Of a stretch of 64,000 nt of DNA, positions 44,457 to 55,468 are shown one piece after another; within the stretch, counting starts at the first letter, position 1, and each line of letters starts with the position of its first letter. The translations under genes and the position numbers were made by a program. Source of the stretch: Neoarius graeffei (taxonomy: Eukaryota > Chordata > Actinopteri > Siluriformes > Ariidae); assembly GCF_027579695.1 (NCBI RefSeq), contig NC_083592.1, positions 38,169,714 through 38,233,713 of the forward strand. The letters are read 5' to 3'. Under the pieces are notes generated by a model. The model was not told the DNA's origin and searched no databases. It worked only from the letters and a program-made list of their open reading frames with translations.

Positions 44457-45251
44457 TCAAAAACGGAACAATACCGAGACCGGTGCAAGCAGGGTAAGCG
44501 CGCGCACGGACCGCACGCACGTTCCTGCGCTCCTGGAGCTGTCCTCGATACCATTAGGATCTTCATCATCTTCATCATCATCGTCGGGAAAGGTCCCGGA
44601 TCCTACGTCATCGACTACGGATGGCATGCCGAAGCACAGCGTGTCCATACTCATTTTGACGTATTCGCAAATGGTGCGTTCAGCACCGTCGCAAACGCAC
44701 GTGTCGAGCAGCTGCGCCTTGGGCATGCGGCGCATACGCGCGATGACGTCGCGGCACGCGCTCGTGCACGTGGCGCCGCTGAACAGCTTAGTGCAGTGCA
44801 GCAGGTAGTCACCCATGGCGTCGCGGCACGGTCTGTCACGCTCGCACTGCCGCCGCGCCTCCGTGCAGCCCATACTGCTGGTCCTGGGCAGACACGGCTC
44901 GATGGCGCGCTTGGTTTCGCGACACAACTGGTCTTCCGCGCAGCTGCAGTCCTCCAGCGCGGGGCCGCTCTTGGTCTGGTTGAGTTGCACAAGGGATGCG
45001 ATGCAGTGACTCGGGCACCGGCGCCGCTGGCCGCTCAGGACCGGATCGCACGCGCGCACATACTGTCCGTACGCATAGTGGCAATCAGGCTCTGCCTGGC
45101 AGTTCATGATGGCCTGCCAGCACACGAGACGTCCCCGGGCGCGACTCGAAGACGGGCTCGCGCACACACAAGTGCCGAGAAACAAGAGCGCGCAGGCGAG
45201 CGGCCACGGGTACGAGCTGGCGCCCCGGGCGGACCGCACGAGCCTCGCCAT
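44457..45251 (-). CDS. gas1: Growth arrest-specific protein 1 (GAS1), single exon
   Basis: GAS1 is a GPI-anchored cell-surface protein. It acts as a Sonic hedgehog co-receptor, modulates GDNF/RET signalling and restrains the cell cycle. The 264-residue product shows a hydrophobic signal segment (about 13-31, PWPLACALLFLGTCVCAS). Two cysteine-rich GDNF-receptor/GAS1 domains follow (Cys44-Cys120 from LVCWQAIMNCQAEPDC; Cys129-Cys206 from GCTEARRQCERDRPC). Asn91 is a possible N-glycosylation site (NQT). An acidic linker (DDDDEDDED, 223-231) leads to a Ser/Ala/Gly cleavage region (about 240-243) and a hydrophobic tail typical of GPI attachment. The first ATG in frame is 45251 in GCCAATGGC context. 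The absence of introns fits GAS1. It is shorter than mammalian GAS1. I cannot tell which teleost paralogue (gas1a or gas1b) it is. Confidence 0.95.
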   Translation of the reverse strand: MARLVRSARGASSYPWPLACALLFLGTCVCASPSSSRARGRLVCWQAIMNCQAEPDCHYAYGQYVRACDPVLSGQRRRCPSHCIASLVQLNQTKSGPALEDCSCAEDQLCRETKRAIEPCLPRTSSMGCTEARRQCERDRPCRDAMGDYLLHCTKLFSGATCTSACRDVIARMRRMPKAQLLDTCVCDGAERTICEYVKMSMDTLCFGMPSVVDDVGSGTFPDDDDEDDEDPNGIEDSSRSAGTCVRSVRALTLLAPVSVLFRF

Positions 45252-45349
45252 TGGCGTCAAGGCGAGAGCTGGGCAATCATGCGTCCATGTCAGGGGCTCA
45301 GACTGGCTGCTCCTGGGTGTTTTCAAACCATGTCGTGAGAAGCAGCTCT

Positions 45350-45381
45350 TCTCTTCTCTTCTCTTCTCTTCTCTTCTCTTC
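45350..45381. repeat. (TTCTC)n tract in gas1 5' UTR
   Basis: A six-unit pentanucleotide run; a similar tract lies at 45521-45558. On the transcribed strand both are GAGAA-rich. Confidence 0.9.
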
Positions 45382-45520
45382 TTGGAGTCTCGAACTTGTC
45401 CTGGAGAAGTGATCCCACTCCCACTCCCACTCAGATCAGTACAAGTGGGTTATAAACAGATACTATTCAACAGTTCCTTGGTCCATGTCACCCAGTGAGC
45501 TTCACCAAGGCGCTCAGCAC

Positions 45521-45558
45521 TTCTCTTCTCTTCTCTTCTCTTCTCTCTTCTCTTCTCA
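45521..45558. repeat. Second (TTCTC)n tract in gas1 5' UTR
   Basis: Pentanucleotide repeats with one interruption, again GAGAA-rich on the gas1 strand. Confidence 0.9.
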
Positions 45559-45762
45559 ACCCCAAAGTGAGCTCGTCTAAAAGTTACCGCGTTCTTTATT
45601 ACTGGAGACGGGAGAAAAAAAAAAAAAACCTTCACGGAAGTGGGGTTCTCATCCTTCATTAAGTGCGCGTGCGGAAAATAAACACCACAACGGTGCAAAA
45701 ACAAACAACAAAAGTGCAGCGCGTTGGACTCGAGTATCAGTTGCTCCTCCACGGCCGCTCGT

Positions 45763-45865
45763 CTTTATCCACTTGGAGGCTTACGGAAGTTTAGGGTGTT
45801 CCTATTGGCCAGGGCATGAGGTGTCGTCATTATGACATCATCGTGGGCGGATGTAAGGGGCGGGG
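45763..45865 (-). promoter_or_regulatory. Candidate gas1 core promoter
   Basis: On the minus strand, in order towards the gene: GC boxes CCCCGCCCC (45857-45865) and CCGCCC (45845-45850), a CRE-like TGATGTCA (45833-45840), a CCAAT box in GGCCAATAGG (45804-45808) and a TATA-like GGATAAAG (45763-45770). This predicts a start near 45735 and a 5' UTR of about 480 nt. Spacing is plausible; no transcript evidence. Confidence 0.5.
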
Positions 45866-46226
45866 TCTTCGGCAGATAAAGAGGAGACAGAAAAGGCGTG
45901 GCGAAGAGTGAGGTTGTTACTCTGACACAAAAATGTACACAGATTATAAATCATCCTGACCGCCTTTTTTTTTTTTAATTTATAAACCAAACTCTAGCGA
46001 TTAGTAGGCTAGAAGTGGATAGTGCTCTGTCAATAAACACTCATGTTTTATTTGACTAATGATCCATGAAATTAGACATTGCTTTTACGAGACACAGAGT
46101 GAACCTGGGTCAGCTTCTGCAGCTTCTGTCCATAGTGTTAGGACATAAATTTTGTTTTTTTCTGAAATCCTCAAGATGTCTAATTATATCAGATCAGAAA
46201 GAAAAATGTAGATGTATTCACAGGAG

Positions 46227-46580
46227 GGCGGCACAGTGGTGAGCGGTTAGCACTGTTGCCTCACAGCAAGAAGGTCCTGGGTTTGAGCCCAGCTGCCGGC
46301 GAGGGCCTTTCTGTGTGGAGTTTGCATGTTCTCCCCATGTCTGCGTGGGTTTCCTCCGGGTGCTCCGGTTTCCCCCACAGTCCAAAGACATGCAGGTTAG
46401 GTTAACTGGTGGCTCTAAATTGAGTGTGAATGGTTGTTTGTCTCTATGTGTCAGCCCTGCGATGACCTGGCGACTTGTCCAGGGTGTACCCCGCCTCTTG
46501 CCCATAGTCAGCTGGGATAGGCTCCAGCTTGCCTGCAACCCTGTAGAACAGGATAAAACGGGTACAGATAATGGATGGAT
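46227..46580 (+). mobile_element. tRNA-derived SINE, tail type A
   Basis: Full head, core and tail with a short deletion in the TGTGAATGTGAG region. It is preceded by TATTCACAGGAG (46215-46226), whose partner is not at its own 3' end but at 47924. Confidence 0.9.
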
Positions 46581-46594
46581 TGTATATAAGCTAT

Positions 46595-46599
<5 letters not shown>

Positions 46600-46648
<49 letters not shown>
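46600..46648. repeat. (AT)n microsatellite
   Basis: About 24 AT units, continued on the far side of the next SINE. Confidence 0.95.
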
Positions 46649-46650
<2 letters not shown>

Positions 46651-47012
46651 GGCGGCACGGTGGTGTAGTGGTTAGCGCTGTCGCCTCACAGCAAGAAGGT
46701 CCTGGGTTCGAGCCCCGGGGCCGGTGAGGGCCCTTCTGTGTGGAGTTTGCATGTTCTCCCCGTGTCCGCGTGGGTTTCCTCCGGGTGCTCCGGTTTCCCC
46801 CACAGTCCAAAGACATGCAGGTTAGGTTAACTGGTGACTCTAAATTGACCGTAGGTGTGAATGTGAATGGTTGTCTGTGTCTATGTGTCAGCCCTGTGAT
46901 GACCTGGCGACTTGTCCAGGGTGTACCCCGTCTTTCGCCCGTAGTCAGCTGGGATAGGCTCCAGCTTGCCTGCGACCCTGTAGAAGGATAAAGCGGCTAG
47001 AGATAATGAGAT

Positions 47013-47015
<3 letters not shown>
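46649..47015 (+). mobile_element. tRNA-derived SINE, tail type A, inserted in an AT array
   Basis: A little-diverged copy with complete head and GATAATGAGATGAGAT tail. (AT)n lies on both sides, so it probably landed inside the array. Confidence 0.93.
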
Positions 47016-47052
<37 letters not shown>

Positions 47053-47077
47053 TATATAGAATATATATATATATATA
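47016..47077. repeat. (AT)n microsatellite, interrupted
   Basis: Two AT runs separated by GAATATATAGA. Confidence 0.95.
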
Positions 47078-47923
47078 GGGTGGCACAGTGGTGTACTGGT
47101 TAGCAATGTTAGAAGAATGTGGAGTTTGCATGTTCTCCCCGTGTCCGCGTGGGTTTCCTCCGGGTGCTCTGGTTTTCCCCACAGTCCAAAGACATGCAGG
47201 TTAGACTAAGGGCCTCTGCATGCTCTTGCAACAAGGCTTTTGCAGATAGCTTTTCGCAGACAGTTGTAATTTATCGTTGAGCGGGGAGTAATAGGCGTGC
47301 GCGATGTTATTCACCGCCACAACGCAAGGGGGCGCGAAGTCGCAAAATCGCTAGGAGTAGTTGGTGGGTGTGGTTAGTAGAGTGTTTATCCTCCGGTTAC
47401 TTATAATGACTAGAACTGGAGTCGTATAGATGTACGTACTTCCTCACTTCCTCGATCAACCGCTCTTCGTGCTGCTCCATCTTCGCTCATGTTTTTAAAA
47501 ATGGCGGTCGTGAAAACAAACCAAACTGGGAAAGTAGGGAAGCGGAAGTGCGTGTACAGCGGATGTAGAGTGGACCAATCAGAGCCCTCTTGTCTGCGAC
47601 GCTGTCTGCGAGGCTGTCTGCGGTGGTCACAATTTTTGGGAGGTGCGCGCAGAGCGTCTGCGAAGGGGGGGGCTTCGCAGACGCCATCTGCGACGCCATC
47701 TGCGAGGACTGGGTTGTCAGCCTAAATTGGCCTTAACTGGTGGCTCTAAATTGACCGTGAGTGTGAATGTGAGTGTGAATGGTTGTTTGTCTCTATGTGT
47801 CAGCCCTGCGATGACCTGGTGTACCAGGGTGTACCCCACCTCTCACCAATAGTCAGCTGGGATAGGCTCCAGCTTGCCTGCAACCCTGTAGGACAGGATA
47901 AGCAGCTACAGATAATGGATGGA
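47078..47923 (+). mobile_element. tRNA-derived SINE split by a 520-bp insertion
   Basis: The 5' part (47078 to about 47207, with a short internal deletion in the head) ends at CATGCAGGTTAG. The 3' part resumes at TTAACTGGTGGCTC (47733) and runs to the tail at 47923. TATTCACAGGAG follows at 47924-47935. Confidence 0.85.
47208..47732. mobile_element. About 525-bp insertion rich in TCTGCGA motifs
   Basis: It lies inside the SINE. The left end is AAGGGCCTCTGCATGCTCTT and the right end finishes AAATTGGCCTT. The short AAGG.CC ends are inverted, and the subterminal regions share GCAGAT and CGCAGAC motifs. It contains a GC-rich cluster of TCTGCGA repeats at 47585-47712. No coding domain. Probably a non-autonomous DNA element. 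Confidence 0.6.
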
Positions 47924-48383
47924 TATTCACAGGAGACATGGACGACCGTTTAACATTTCTTTGTGGCAAAGCAAATTTTCCTGTCCGCATCTGATAATCT
48001 GGCACATTTATGTAAAGGTTTAAAATTTTTGCACTTCCATTTCTTGTCCACTGATTTCTCATATCAATCATCCAAGTACATAAGATGCCTCGAAACTATT
48101 CTTTATTTGATGAGTTTATAAGGATGAGCCAGAATACCTAAAGCATTTCCCCCACTTTAAGAGATTAGAATAAAATTAATGATATTTATCATACAAATAC
48201 TTTTTTCTACTTTTTGATAGTGTGGAGCAATGTAATTATCCTAATACAGATTTCAGTACTTGGGCAGGTCATACGAGACTTTCTTTACACTGTGTTATTT
48301 CTTATTATTAGGTTATTACTGTATTTCTATGTTCCTACTTTTGACTTTTTAAATGTTTGTACATTTCAGCCTATAGTAGATTT

Positions 48384-48753
48384 CCATCCATTATCCGTAA
48401 CTGCTTAGCTTGTCCAGGGTCGCAGGCAAGTTGGAGCCGATCCCAGCTGACTACGGGCGAAAGGCGGGGTACACCCTGGACAAGTCGCCAGGTCATCACA
48501 GGGCTGACACATAGACACAGACAACCATTCACACTCACATTCACACCTACGGTCAATTTAGAGTCACCACTTAACCTAACCTGCATGTCTTTGGACTGTG
48601 GGGGAAACCGGAGCACCCGGAGGAAACCCACGCGGACACGGGGAGAACATGCAAACTCCACACAGAAAGGTCCTCATCGGCTGCTGAGCTCGAACCCAGA
48701 ACCTTCTTGCTGTGAGGTGACAGTGCTAATCACTACACCACCATGCCGCCCTT
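48384..48753 (-). mobile_element. tRNA-derived SINE, tail type A, 14-bp target duplication
   Basis: Complete minus-strand copy flanked by CCTATAGTAGATTT (48370-48383 and 48754-48767). Confidence 0.95.
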
Positions 48754-48767
48754 CCTATAGTAGATTT

Positions 48768-49794
48768 GATAAACTATACTAAATATTCCAAATACAAGTT
48801 TATTAAAAATACTACATATTATAAATTATAATAAATAAATATATTTTAATCCATCTACATTTGGGGCATTTTTTTTTGTTAGTCAGTAACAGTTGATGTG
48901 ATGTCAGTCTCCAGCACAACAATTTTGTTCATTTGATAATCTGTCCCGATCTCACAGCTTTAATCAATTTAAATCAAAGAAGTCTTAGAAACCTTTTGAA
49001 AGGTTCAAAAAGAAAAATTTACCCTTGGCTGCAGGAGATTCTGGTCTTTCCAGGTTATTTCAATTTTTTGATATGAAAGGTCCAACTGGAAAAATGTGTT
49101 CATGCAGGAAGGATGATTAAAGGGTTGAAACTGATCCTTCTTGGCACAGTTCTCCACTTGGAATATCTATGGAATAGATAAAAGGACAATTGGATGCAGC
49201 TTTTAAGCCAGTCGTCTCTATAGCACGATATGAACTGTAGCCATGCATGCAAATGGAAAATGATGGTATGCCTTCTCTTGTGTAAAATAATATTGTGCAA
49301 GTTCACACTTGAAAACATGGAGAGAGAAAAAAGAACCTGTGGATGTTAAAGTTTACAGATTCAGTGAGTCCACTAGGTACAAAGGGGGGTTTGTGTTTCA
49401 AATACTGCTCTGGAGTCAGGAATGTACCTTTAGGCCAGTGTGCACTGAGCTCTCCACCCAAAAACACAATGCACTCAATGTCAGTTACGGATGGTCAGAT
49501 CTGAGAGTGCCGGTGCCTTCTCCAGGTCACACTGGGGTATGAAGGGAACACTATCCTCCCGAGTCAGTCAAACAGTGAACCCTAAAGCTACACTTATCAA
49601 AAATGACGACAGCTGTTGTCATTTCTTTCAACACAGCCAGACAGACTAAAGCCAGCACCTGTCTCACCTGACTCCAACTTTGTTCATTTCTCTTATTTGT
49701 TTTACGTTCGATCTACATTTACAACTATTGCAAATTTTTTGCCTTTATTATTTGCCATTTTTTATCCAAAGTGACCAATTCAAGCACAGAGCTT
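48768..49794. other. Intergenic DNA
   Basis: AT-rich, no gene or repeat recognised. Confidence 0.5.
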
Positions 49795-49798
49795 TTAA

Positions 49799-50519
49799 CC
49801 TTCATCCTACCAAGTGGGGTCCATCTGGACCCCGCACTTATATGTTTGTTTGCCATTTTAAAAATATGTGACATACTGCCTCACCGTTTTATGAATTTGT
49901 CGGAATTTATGTCTTAATTAAAACACTAAAGCACCGGAAGATCAGCTTTTTGCATTGTGAAGGTATAATTCATTTGTTACTGGGGTCCAACCGGACCCCA
50001 GAGTAAAGTTTATCTGTCTTTCATTTTATAATTGAATAGCACACTGAAAGTTAACTTCTTTTATTTCTTTTATGTTCCATAATGAAACTACCAAGGCATT
50101 CCTTCTTGGGGTCCGTGTGGACCCCACTGCTGCAATAAGCGCAGGCTGCAAAACAAAAGCCCTAAATTATTTTACAATTACTTTTTTGTTTTAAATTCTG
50201 TAAGAAAAGACCTAAGTTGTAATCCAGAATGTTTTACAGCTGCATGAGCTGCAAAAATCATGTATATAATGCCAATTTTTTTTGTGGCGCTATAATTTGC
50301 TACATGTATGCTAGTTATTGCAATATTATTGCAATGTTATTGCATTTATAATACATCATTGATATTCAGCCATAGTGGATTTTGTTCTTCAATAAAGTTA
50401 TGTCTGTTTGCTGCATTGAATTGGTTCTTACTGCATTGATTTCAAGGTATTCCCTCCTGGGGTCCATATGGACCCCGCCTGGTAGTTTGTGTATGTAAAA
50501 TTGGCTGGTAGGATGAAGG
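49799..50519. mobile_element. TTAA-flanked (piggyBac-like) miniature element with GGGGTCC palindromes
   Basis: The ends CCTTCATCCTACCAAG and, inverted, CCTTCATCCTACCAGCC are flanked by TTAA on both sides (49795-49798, 50520-50523), as in piggyBac elements. Inside are four 18-bp palindromes of the form GGGGTCC-N4-GGACCCC at 49816, 49982, 50108 and 50459. No transposase. Confidence 0.75.
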
Positions 50520-50523
50520 TTAA

Positions 50524-50701
50524 GTGTGTTCTTTATGCCTTGGGCCCTTTAGTGTATTGCTGTTATTAATACAAGATGTTCTGAACAAAACTTATCTGGT
50601 GATTTTGTCTTTATAAGCTTTAATTTTAAAGAAAAGTATTGGGGTCCAAACGGACCCCACATGGTAAGATTAAGGTGTAAAATAGCATGGTAGGATGAGG
50701 G
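50524..50701. mobile_element. Second right end of the TTAA element family
   Basis: It holds a fifth GGGGTCC-N4-GGACCCC at 50641-50658 and an end CATGGTAGGATGAGG followed by TTAA (50702-50705). Either a truncated second copy, or the outer end of a larger element of which 49799-50519 is part. Confidence 0.6.
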
Positions 50702-50804
50702 TTAAAAGAGCCAATAAAGTGATACACATATATAGCAAATACCACAAGTCAGCCGCCATATCAGAAACAAATACAATGTAGTTGTAATAAGAACAGAAAG
50801 AGCC

Positions 50805-50808
<4 letters not shown>

Positions 50809-50880
<72 letters not shown>
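50809..50880. repeat. (CA)n microsatellite
   Basis: About 36 CA units. Confidence 0.97.
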
Positions 50881-50883
<3 letters not shown>

Positions 50884-52719
50884 CAGATTTTATAGAAATG
50901 AGCACACAGCTCCAGCTCTTGAAATGTTTTATGTCTTTTTTTTAAATTGGCATAAAACAAACCCACTTGTTTCACTTGCATTAAAATAGATCTTCCTAAT
51001 GAGAGACCCGTTAACAACTTCACATGGACCTAAAGGAGGACAAAAATGAGGGAGAGGGGAAAAAAGAAAACTTTCAACTAACCAAACTATTTTCTTTGGC
51101 AGGCTGAATTTACACACACCAGATGTGCTGAACAGCGGCGCGCTGCATGCCATTACTTTTTGATGGTGCCATTAAAGGCGCTTTTGTGCGTCTATAATGT
51201 AATTATGGGACAAACACAATGAAGTCACTCCAAACACAAGGCTCCCCTGACGACTAAGACCTCTGCTAGGAGACAGTAAGCATGAATTGTTTATCACATG
51301 ATTTCAGTGTTGAAATTTTCTTCACTGATAAACAGATAATCTTTCGAGATTCTTGAAATTAATGGTTGGGATTAGACAGACAAGGTGCGAAGGTGCGATC
51401 GGATCTCTGTTATAGTGAAATGAGTCAGAAATAATTTGAGTTATTTACAAAATTTAGCTTTCAGCCCAACATACTGGTGTATGGTTCCTTTCGTTTGTTT
51501 TTACTCGTGGAATCATGACTGTCATGACGACAGGAAAAATGTACGGGATGAATTATCAAATAACAGATGATGCTTTGTCTATGTTACAATGTCCCTGGAG
51601 TGTCTCGACCGAGACAGTTTGTAATCTCACTCGAGGTTTTATCAGAAAAAGGAGTCCTGGATGTGCACACCATGTAGACAAATGCAAGAAATGGTAATCA
51701 CCGAAGTTGAACATTTATAAGGTGTACAGTATGTTTTGTGTCTGTGTTTCTACTGTATGTGTGGGTGGAGATGGTGTGTTTTAGAAAGGAAGTATCAAAC
51801 TACAGGAAATGACTGGACAGGAACAATCCATTTATATGGATATGGAACTTCCTCTATAGGACCTTTAGGAAGAGAGATAATGGGAAGCGATAAGTCAAGT
51901 GAATTGGACAAACTCTGTGTCTGGCTCTCCATTTCCATTAGAGAACAGTTTTGAACAACCCCATCATTTTGATGAGATCTCTGCATGCTATTTCTTTCAT
52001 GGACACTAAGGTAACTAACGAGCACTATTTACTAGTTTCATACTGTACATATTATTGCATTATAACACTGTATATTATACACATATTTTTACTGAACTGC
52101 AGAATTGACTGATTCTTTATGGTTATACGTAATTTTATTGCTTTTACAGCTACAAAGGTAATCACTGTAACTTGTCATAATTCTAGGTGTGGAAATAAAT
52201 AACGATTTATTTTCCATTTCCTCTCTTGCACAGTATTGGCTGGACTCTAATAAAAAACAGATTTTTTTCACAGATTTTTGCAGGCTAAAGTTTGCAGGCC
52301 AAATTTCTGTTCCCTCAGCACCTCCAAAGGCAAACTATTCTCTTAGCTATTCTCATATTTATGTTTTTTACTGAGCTCGCTTTCTGTATTTTTCTATTTC
52401 TCTGCCAATTACACTTGGAGCTATAATTTCTGTCTTTACAGGAACTTTCATAAGACCTAAATGTTAGTCATATAACCCCTATTATTCAAAATGGGTTCAA
52501 TTTGTACACTATGTTCTTTGTTCCTGCAACTTGGCTCATGGTTTTCAGTGGCTGCGATGTGTGTTTGCTTTCTAGGTGACATACTATGTTGATTTTATTT
52601 TATTTTATTTTATTCACACTATGGCAGATGCCATCAGGTTTACCACAGATCAGAACATAGTGACAGCTGTCACTGAGACCATGATAGAGAAACAGACAGA
52701 TGCCTGATCAATCATTGTA
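50881..52719. other. Intergenic DNA with a candidate regulatory block
   Basis: No gene. About 51110-51260 has closely packed homeodomain-like sites (GTAATTATGGGACAAA, CCATTAAAGGCGC) in repeat-free sequence. Confidence 0.35.
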
Positions 52720-52969
52720 CACTCTCAGAAAACAAAGGACATTATTGTACCTTTAGGGGTACAATGGCTTGTCACTGGGACAGGACCCTCTAAGGTACTT
52801 ATTTGTACCTTTTATATACTGTTTGGGAACATATATGGACCTTTTTGGCCCTAAAAAGGTACACATAGTTACCGTAATGACCAATAATGAGCCCTAAGGG
52901 GTATATTAGTGTAGATTGTACCTTGGGGGACAGAAATGGACTCGTACTGTACCCTTGTTTCTGACAGTG
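52720..52969. mobile_element. 250-bp TA-type miniature element, uninterrupted
   Basis: The ends CACTCTCAGAAAACAAAGG and, inverted, CACTGTCAGAAACAAGGG are flanked by TA (52718-52719, 52970-52971). It is the reference for the interrupted relative at 20884-21807. Confidence 0.82.
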
Positions 52970-52971
52970 TA

Positions 52972-53830
52972 ATTTCTCAAGGCAGTTTGTCTGCGAAAGT
53001 TAGTGCAACAGCTTTGGCTTATTGTTAAAGTCTGGAAAGTTAAAGCTCACTGATGAAATAACTCATAAGGGCTAAAGTCCAGAGTATTACAAGTAGTACA
53101 CTTTTAACCTTCTTAATGATAAGATAATTATATTGTTACATATGACTTCAGTAACTATTTTGTTAACAGAGGAAAGCTGTCAACAGAATGAAGCATCAGT
53201 TATGACTTCTCACAGTTGGAAGTGGTAACTGAATGCATTCTGCAGTTGTAACAGATCCTTCATTTTGACATTTGGCAGGTTATGACTTTGTTATGTAAAA
53301 AAAAAAAAAAACACTACAGGGTGTGAGGTTGAGGTTATACGAAAATAATGGAAAATTGGGTGATGTGAAGTCTTATATTCCTCTTATTCTACAGAAATTT
53401 ATCAATAATTACTATTTATCTATTTATTAATGAATGAAGTCATACTTTTTTATTGGTTTATAGTTACACTTACTGTACAAGTTAGTTGCTACTTACAGTT
53501 GGACAAGTTAGTTATCACTCATAAAAAAAACAGTGAAAATCATTTGAAGTTAATAATATAAAACTATAGCTTGTTACGGAGAAACTACAAAAGGCAAAGT
53601 TTTCTCCTGTGAAGACTTTCCTGTGGTGGAAAACCTAACAGAACAGCTTCATCCTTGAATGTTTCAAAGTGTTAACACTAGCGACTCCTTCCATACATGT
53701 GAAATAAAGGTTTCTAAGCTCCAATATATCAATGATAGCATATTTAACAGGTATTCCATGAAATCAAGTCATACATTTTTTTTGTTTTATTTTATTTCTT
53801 TTCTATTTTTTTTCTGTGTGTTTGTGTAGT
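52972..53830. other. Intergenic DNA
   Basis: AT-rich, no gene or element recognised. Confidence 0.5.
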
Positions 53831-53841
53831 TTGATGTTTGT

Positions 53842-54396
53842 TTGAGTGTTTTCTCCACCGGTTGTGGTGTAGCTCCTGACCTAGTTTTTGGGTGTCGGTT
53901 CCCTCCAGGCCTTGGTTCGCTGTGGGTGATGCCTGTGCTCCCAGCTGTGGAATGCAGTGAGCTCATTGCTCATTTTACATCATGGTTGTCCAGTGCTCTG
54001 CGCTTTAACACTTGGCGTGATGTTCCAAGCGATGTTGCTTGGTGGTGTCGCGGCGGCTGTGCAGGCAGTTTGGGACACACCAGCGCTCTGCATGGCGGAG
54101 CTTCTCTGCTCGCTTTGTGGATCCATGGCGTGGTGTTCGAGCAATGTTGCTGATGGCGTCGCGGCGGCGGTGCTGGAGATGTGGTACTTGTTTTCGTGCG
54201 CCTTTTGGTGGGACTGTGGTTGCTACACCGCGGGAATTACATCCTGACCCCTACTTGGTGGACTTTTTACTTTTTATTTTGTATTTATTTATTTTTTCTT
54301 TCTTTGTTTATTATTGTAAAGCGTCCTTGAGTTTCTTGAAAGATGCTATATACATTTAACTTATTATTATTATTTATTTTATTATTATTATTAAAT
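53842..54396 (+). repeat. GC-rich dispersed repeat with (ATT)n tail
   Basis: The 5' part is GC-rich and contains an imperfect tandem pair (TGGCGTG...GTCGCGGCGGC at 54013 and 54126, about 113 bp apart). The 3' part (TGTAAAGCGTCCTTGAGTTT then CTTGAAAGATGCTATATAC) ends in TTATTATTATT, a common end for dispersed retro-repeats in fish. Open frames across it look incidental. Confidence 0.55.
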
Positions 54397-54408
54397 GAGT
54401 TGAGAGCC

Positions 54409-55456
54409 AGGCGGCACGGTGGTGTAGTGGTTAGCGCTGTCGCCTCACAGCAAGAAGGTCCTGGGTTTGAGCCCCGTGGCCGGCGAGGGCCATTCTGTGT
54501 GGAGTTTGCATGTTCTCCCCGTGTCCGCGTGGGTTTCCTCTGGGTGCTCCAGTTTCCCCCAAAGACATGCAGGTTAGGTTAACTGGTGACTCTATTGGCC
54601 CTTTTCCACTACCCTTTTTCAGCTCGCTTCAGCTCACTTCAGCCCGACACGGCTCGCGTTTCGACTATCTAAGAACAGCACGACTCAGCTCGCTTCAGCC
54701 CTGCTTAGCACCCAAAACTCGCACGGTTTTGGAGTAGGGCTGAAGCGAGCCAAAGCGAGCCGAGTGGGGCTAGGGGCGTGAGCAGACACTCCCCTGTGCA
54801 CTGATTGGTGAGGAGGAGTGTCCTCACATGCCCACACACGCCCCACGAGCACGCTGGGATCTGTAAACACCGTAAACCCAGAAGAAAAAGAATTACGAGA
54901 ATTTCTGAAGCCTTATGCGCCTCGCCTCATCTATACGCTCTTGCCAGTATCTGTTGGCGTTGTCGGTGACAACAAGCCACAGCACCAAGAACAGCAACAC
55001 TAACGACTCCATGTCCTCCATGTTTATTGTTTACTATCCGGGTTGTGAGACTACCGCTTAAAAGATCACTGATGTCACTGTTTGCGCCGCCTAACGACAT
55101 CACGTAACGTCCACCCACTTTCGCTAACTCCACCCAATGTGTCCACCCACTTCCAGCCAGCACGGTTCAGCGCGGTTGTAGTCGAAATGCAACTCCAACA
55201 GCCCCACTCAGCTCGACTCAGCCCGACTCAGCACGGCACGGCTCAGCCGCGTTGGTAGTGGAAAAGCGGCATTTATTGACCGTAGGTGTGAATGTGAGTG
55301 TGAATGGTTGTCTGTGTCTATGTGTCAGCCCTGTGATGACCTGGCGACTTGTCCAGGGTGTACCCCGCCTTTCGCCCGTAGTCAACTGGGATAGGCTCCA
55401 GCTTGCCTGCAACCCTGTAGAACAGGATAAAGCGGCTAGAGATAATGAGATGAGAT
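54409..55456 (+). mobile_element. tRNA-derived SINE (tail A) interrupted by a DNA element
   Basis: The 5' half (54409-54594) and 3' half (from about 55274) join into one SINE. GAGTTGAGAGCC flanks the whole (54397-54408 and 55457-55468), so the SINE inserted first and was split later. Confidence 0.92.
54597..55271. mobile_element. 675-bp non-autonomous DNA element with GGCCCTTTTCC ends, nested in a SINE
   Basis: Same family and orientation as 21013-21704, with matching ends (GGCCCTTTTCCACTACC; inverted TGCCGCTTTTCCACTACC) and matching interior including the 78-residue minus-strand frame (54927-55163), which differs at six residues. Confidence 0.8.
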
Positions 55457-55468
55457 GAGTTGAGAGCC

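Noticed and set aside
44388-45338. A 316-codon plus-strand open frame opposite gas1
   Set aside because: It is an antisense shadow of the GC-rich gas1 exon, with no domain of its own; the minus frame has the complete GAS1 cysteine pattern.
53842-54359. Cysteine- and tryptophan-rich frames of about 100 codons
   Set aside because: They overlap in two phases across a GC-rich dispersed repeat with an (ATT)n tail, and none has a recognisable domain.
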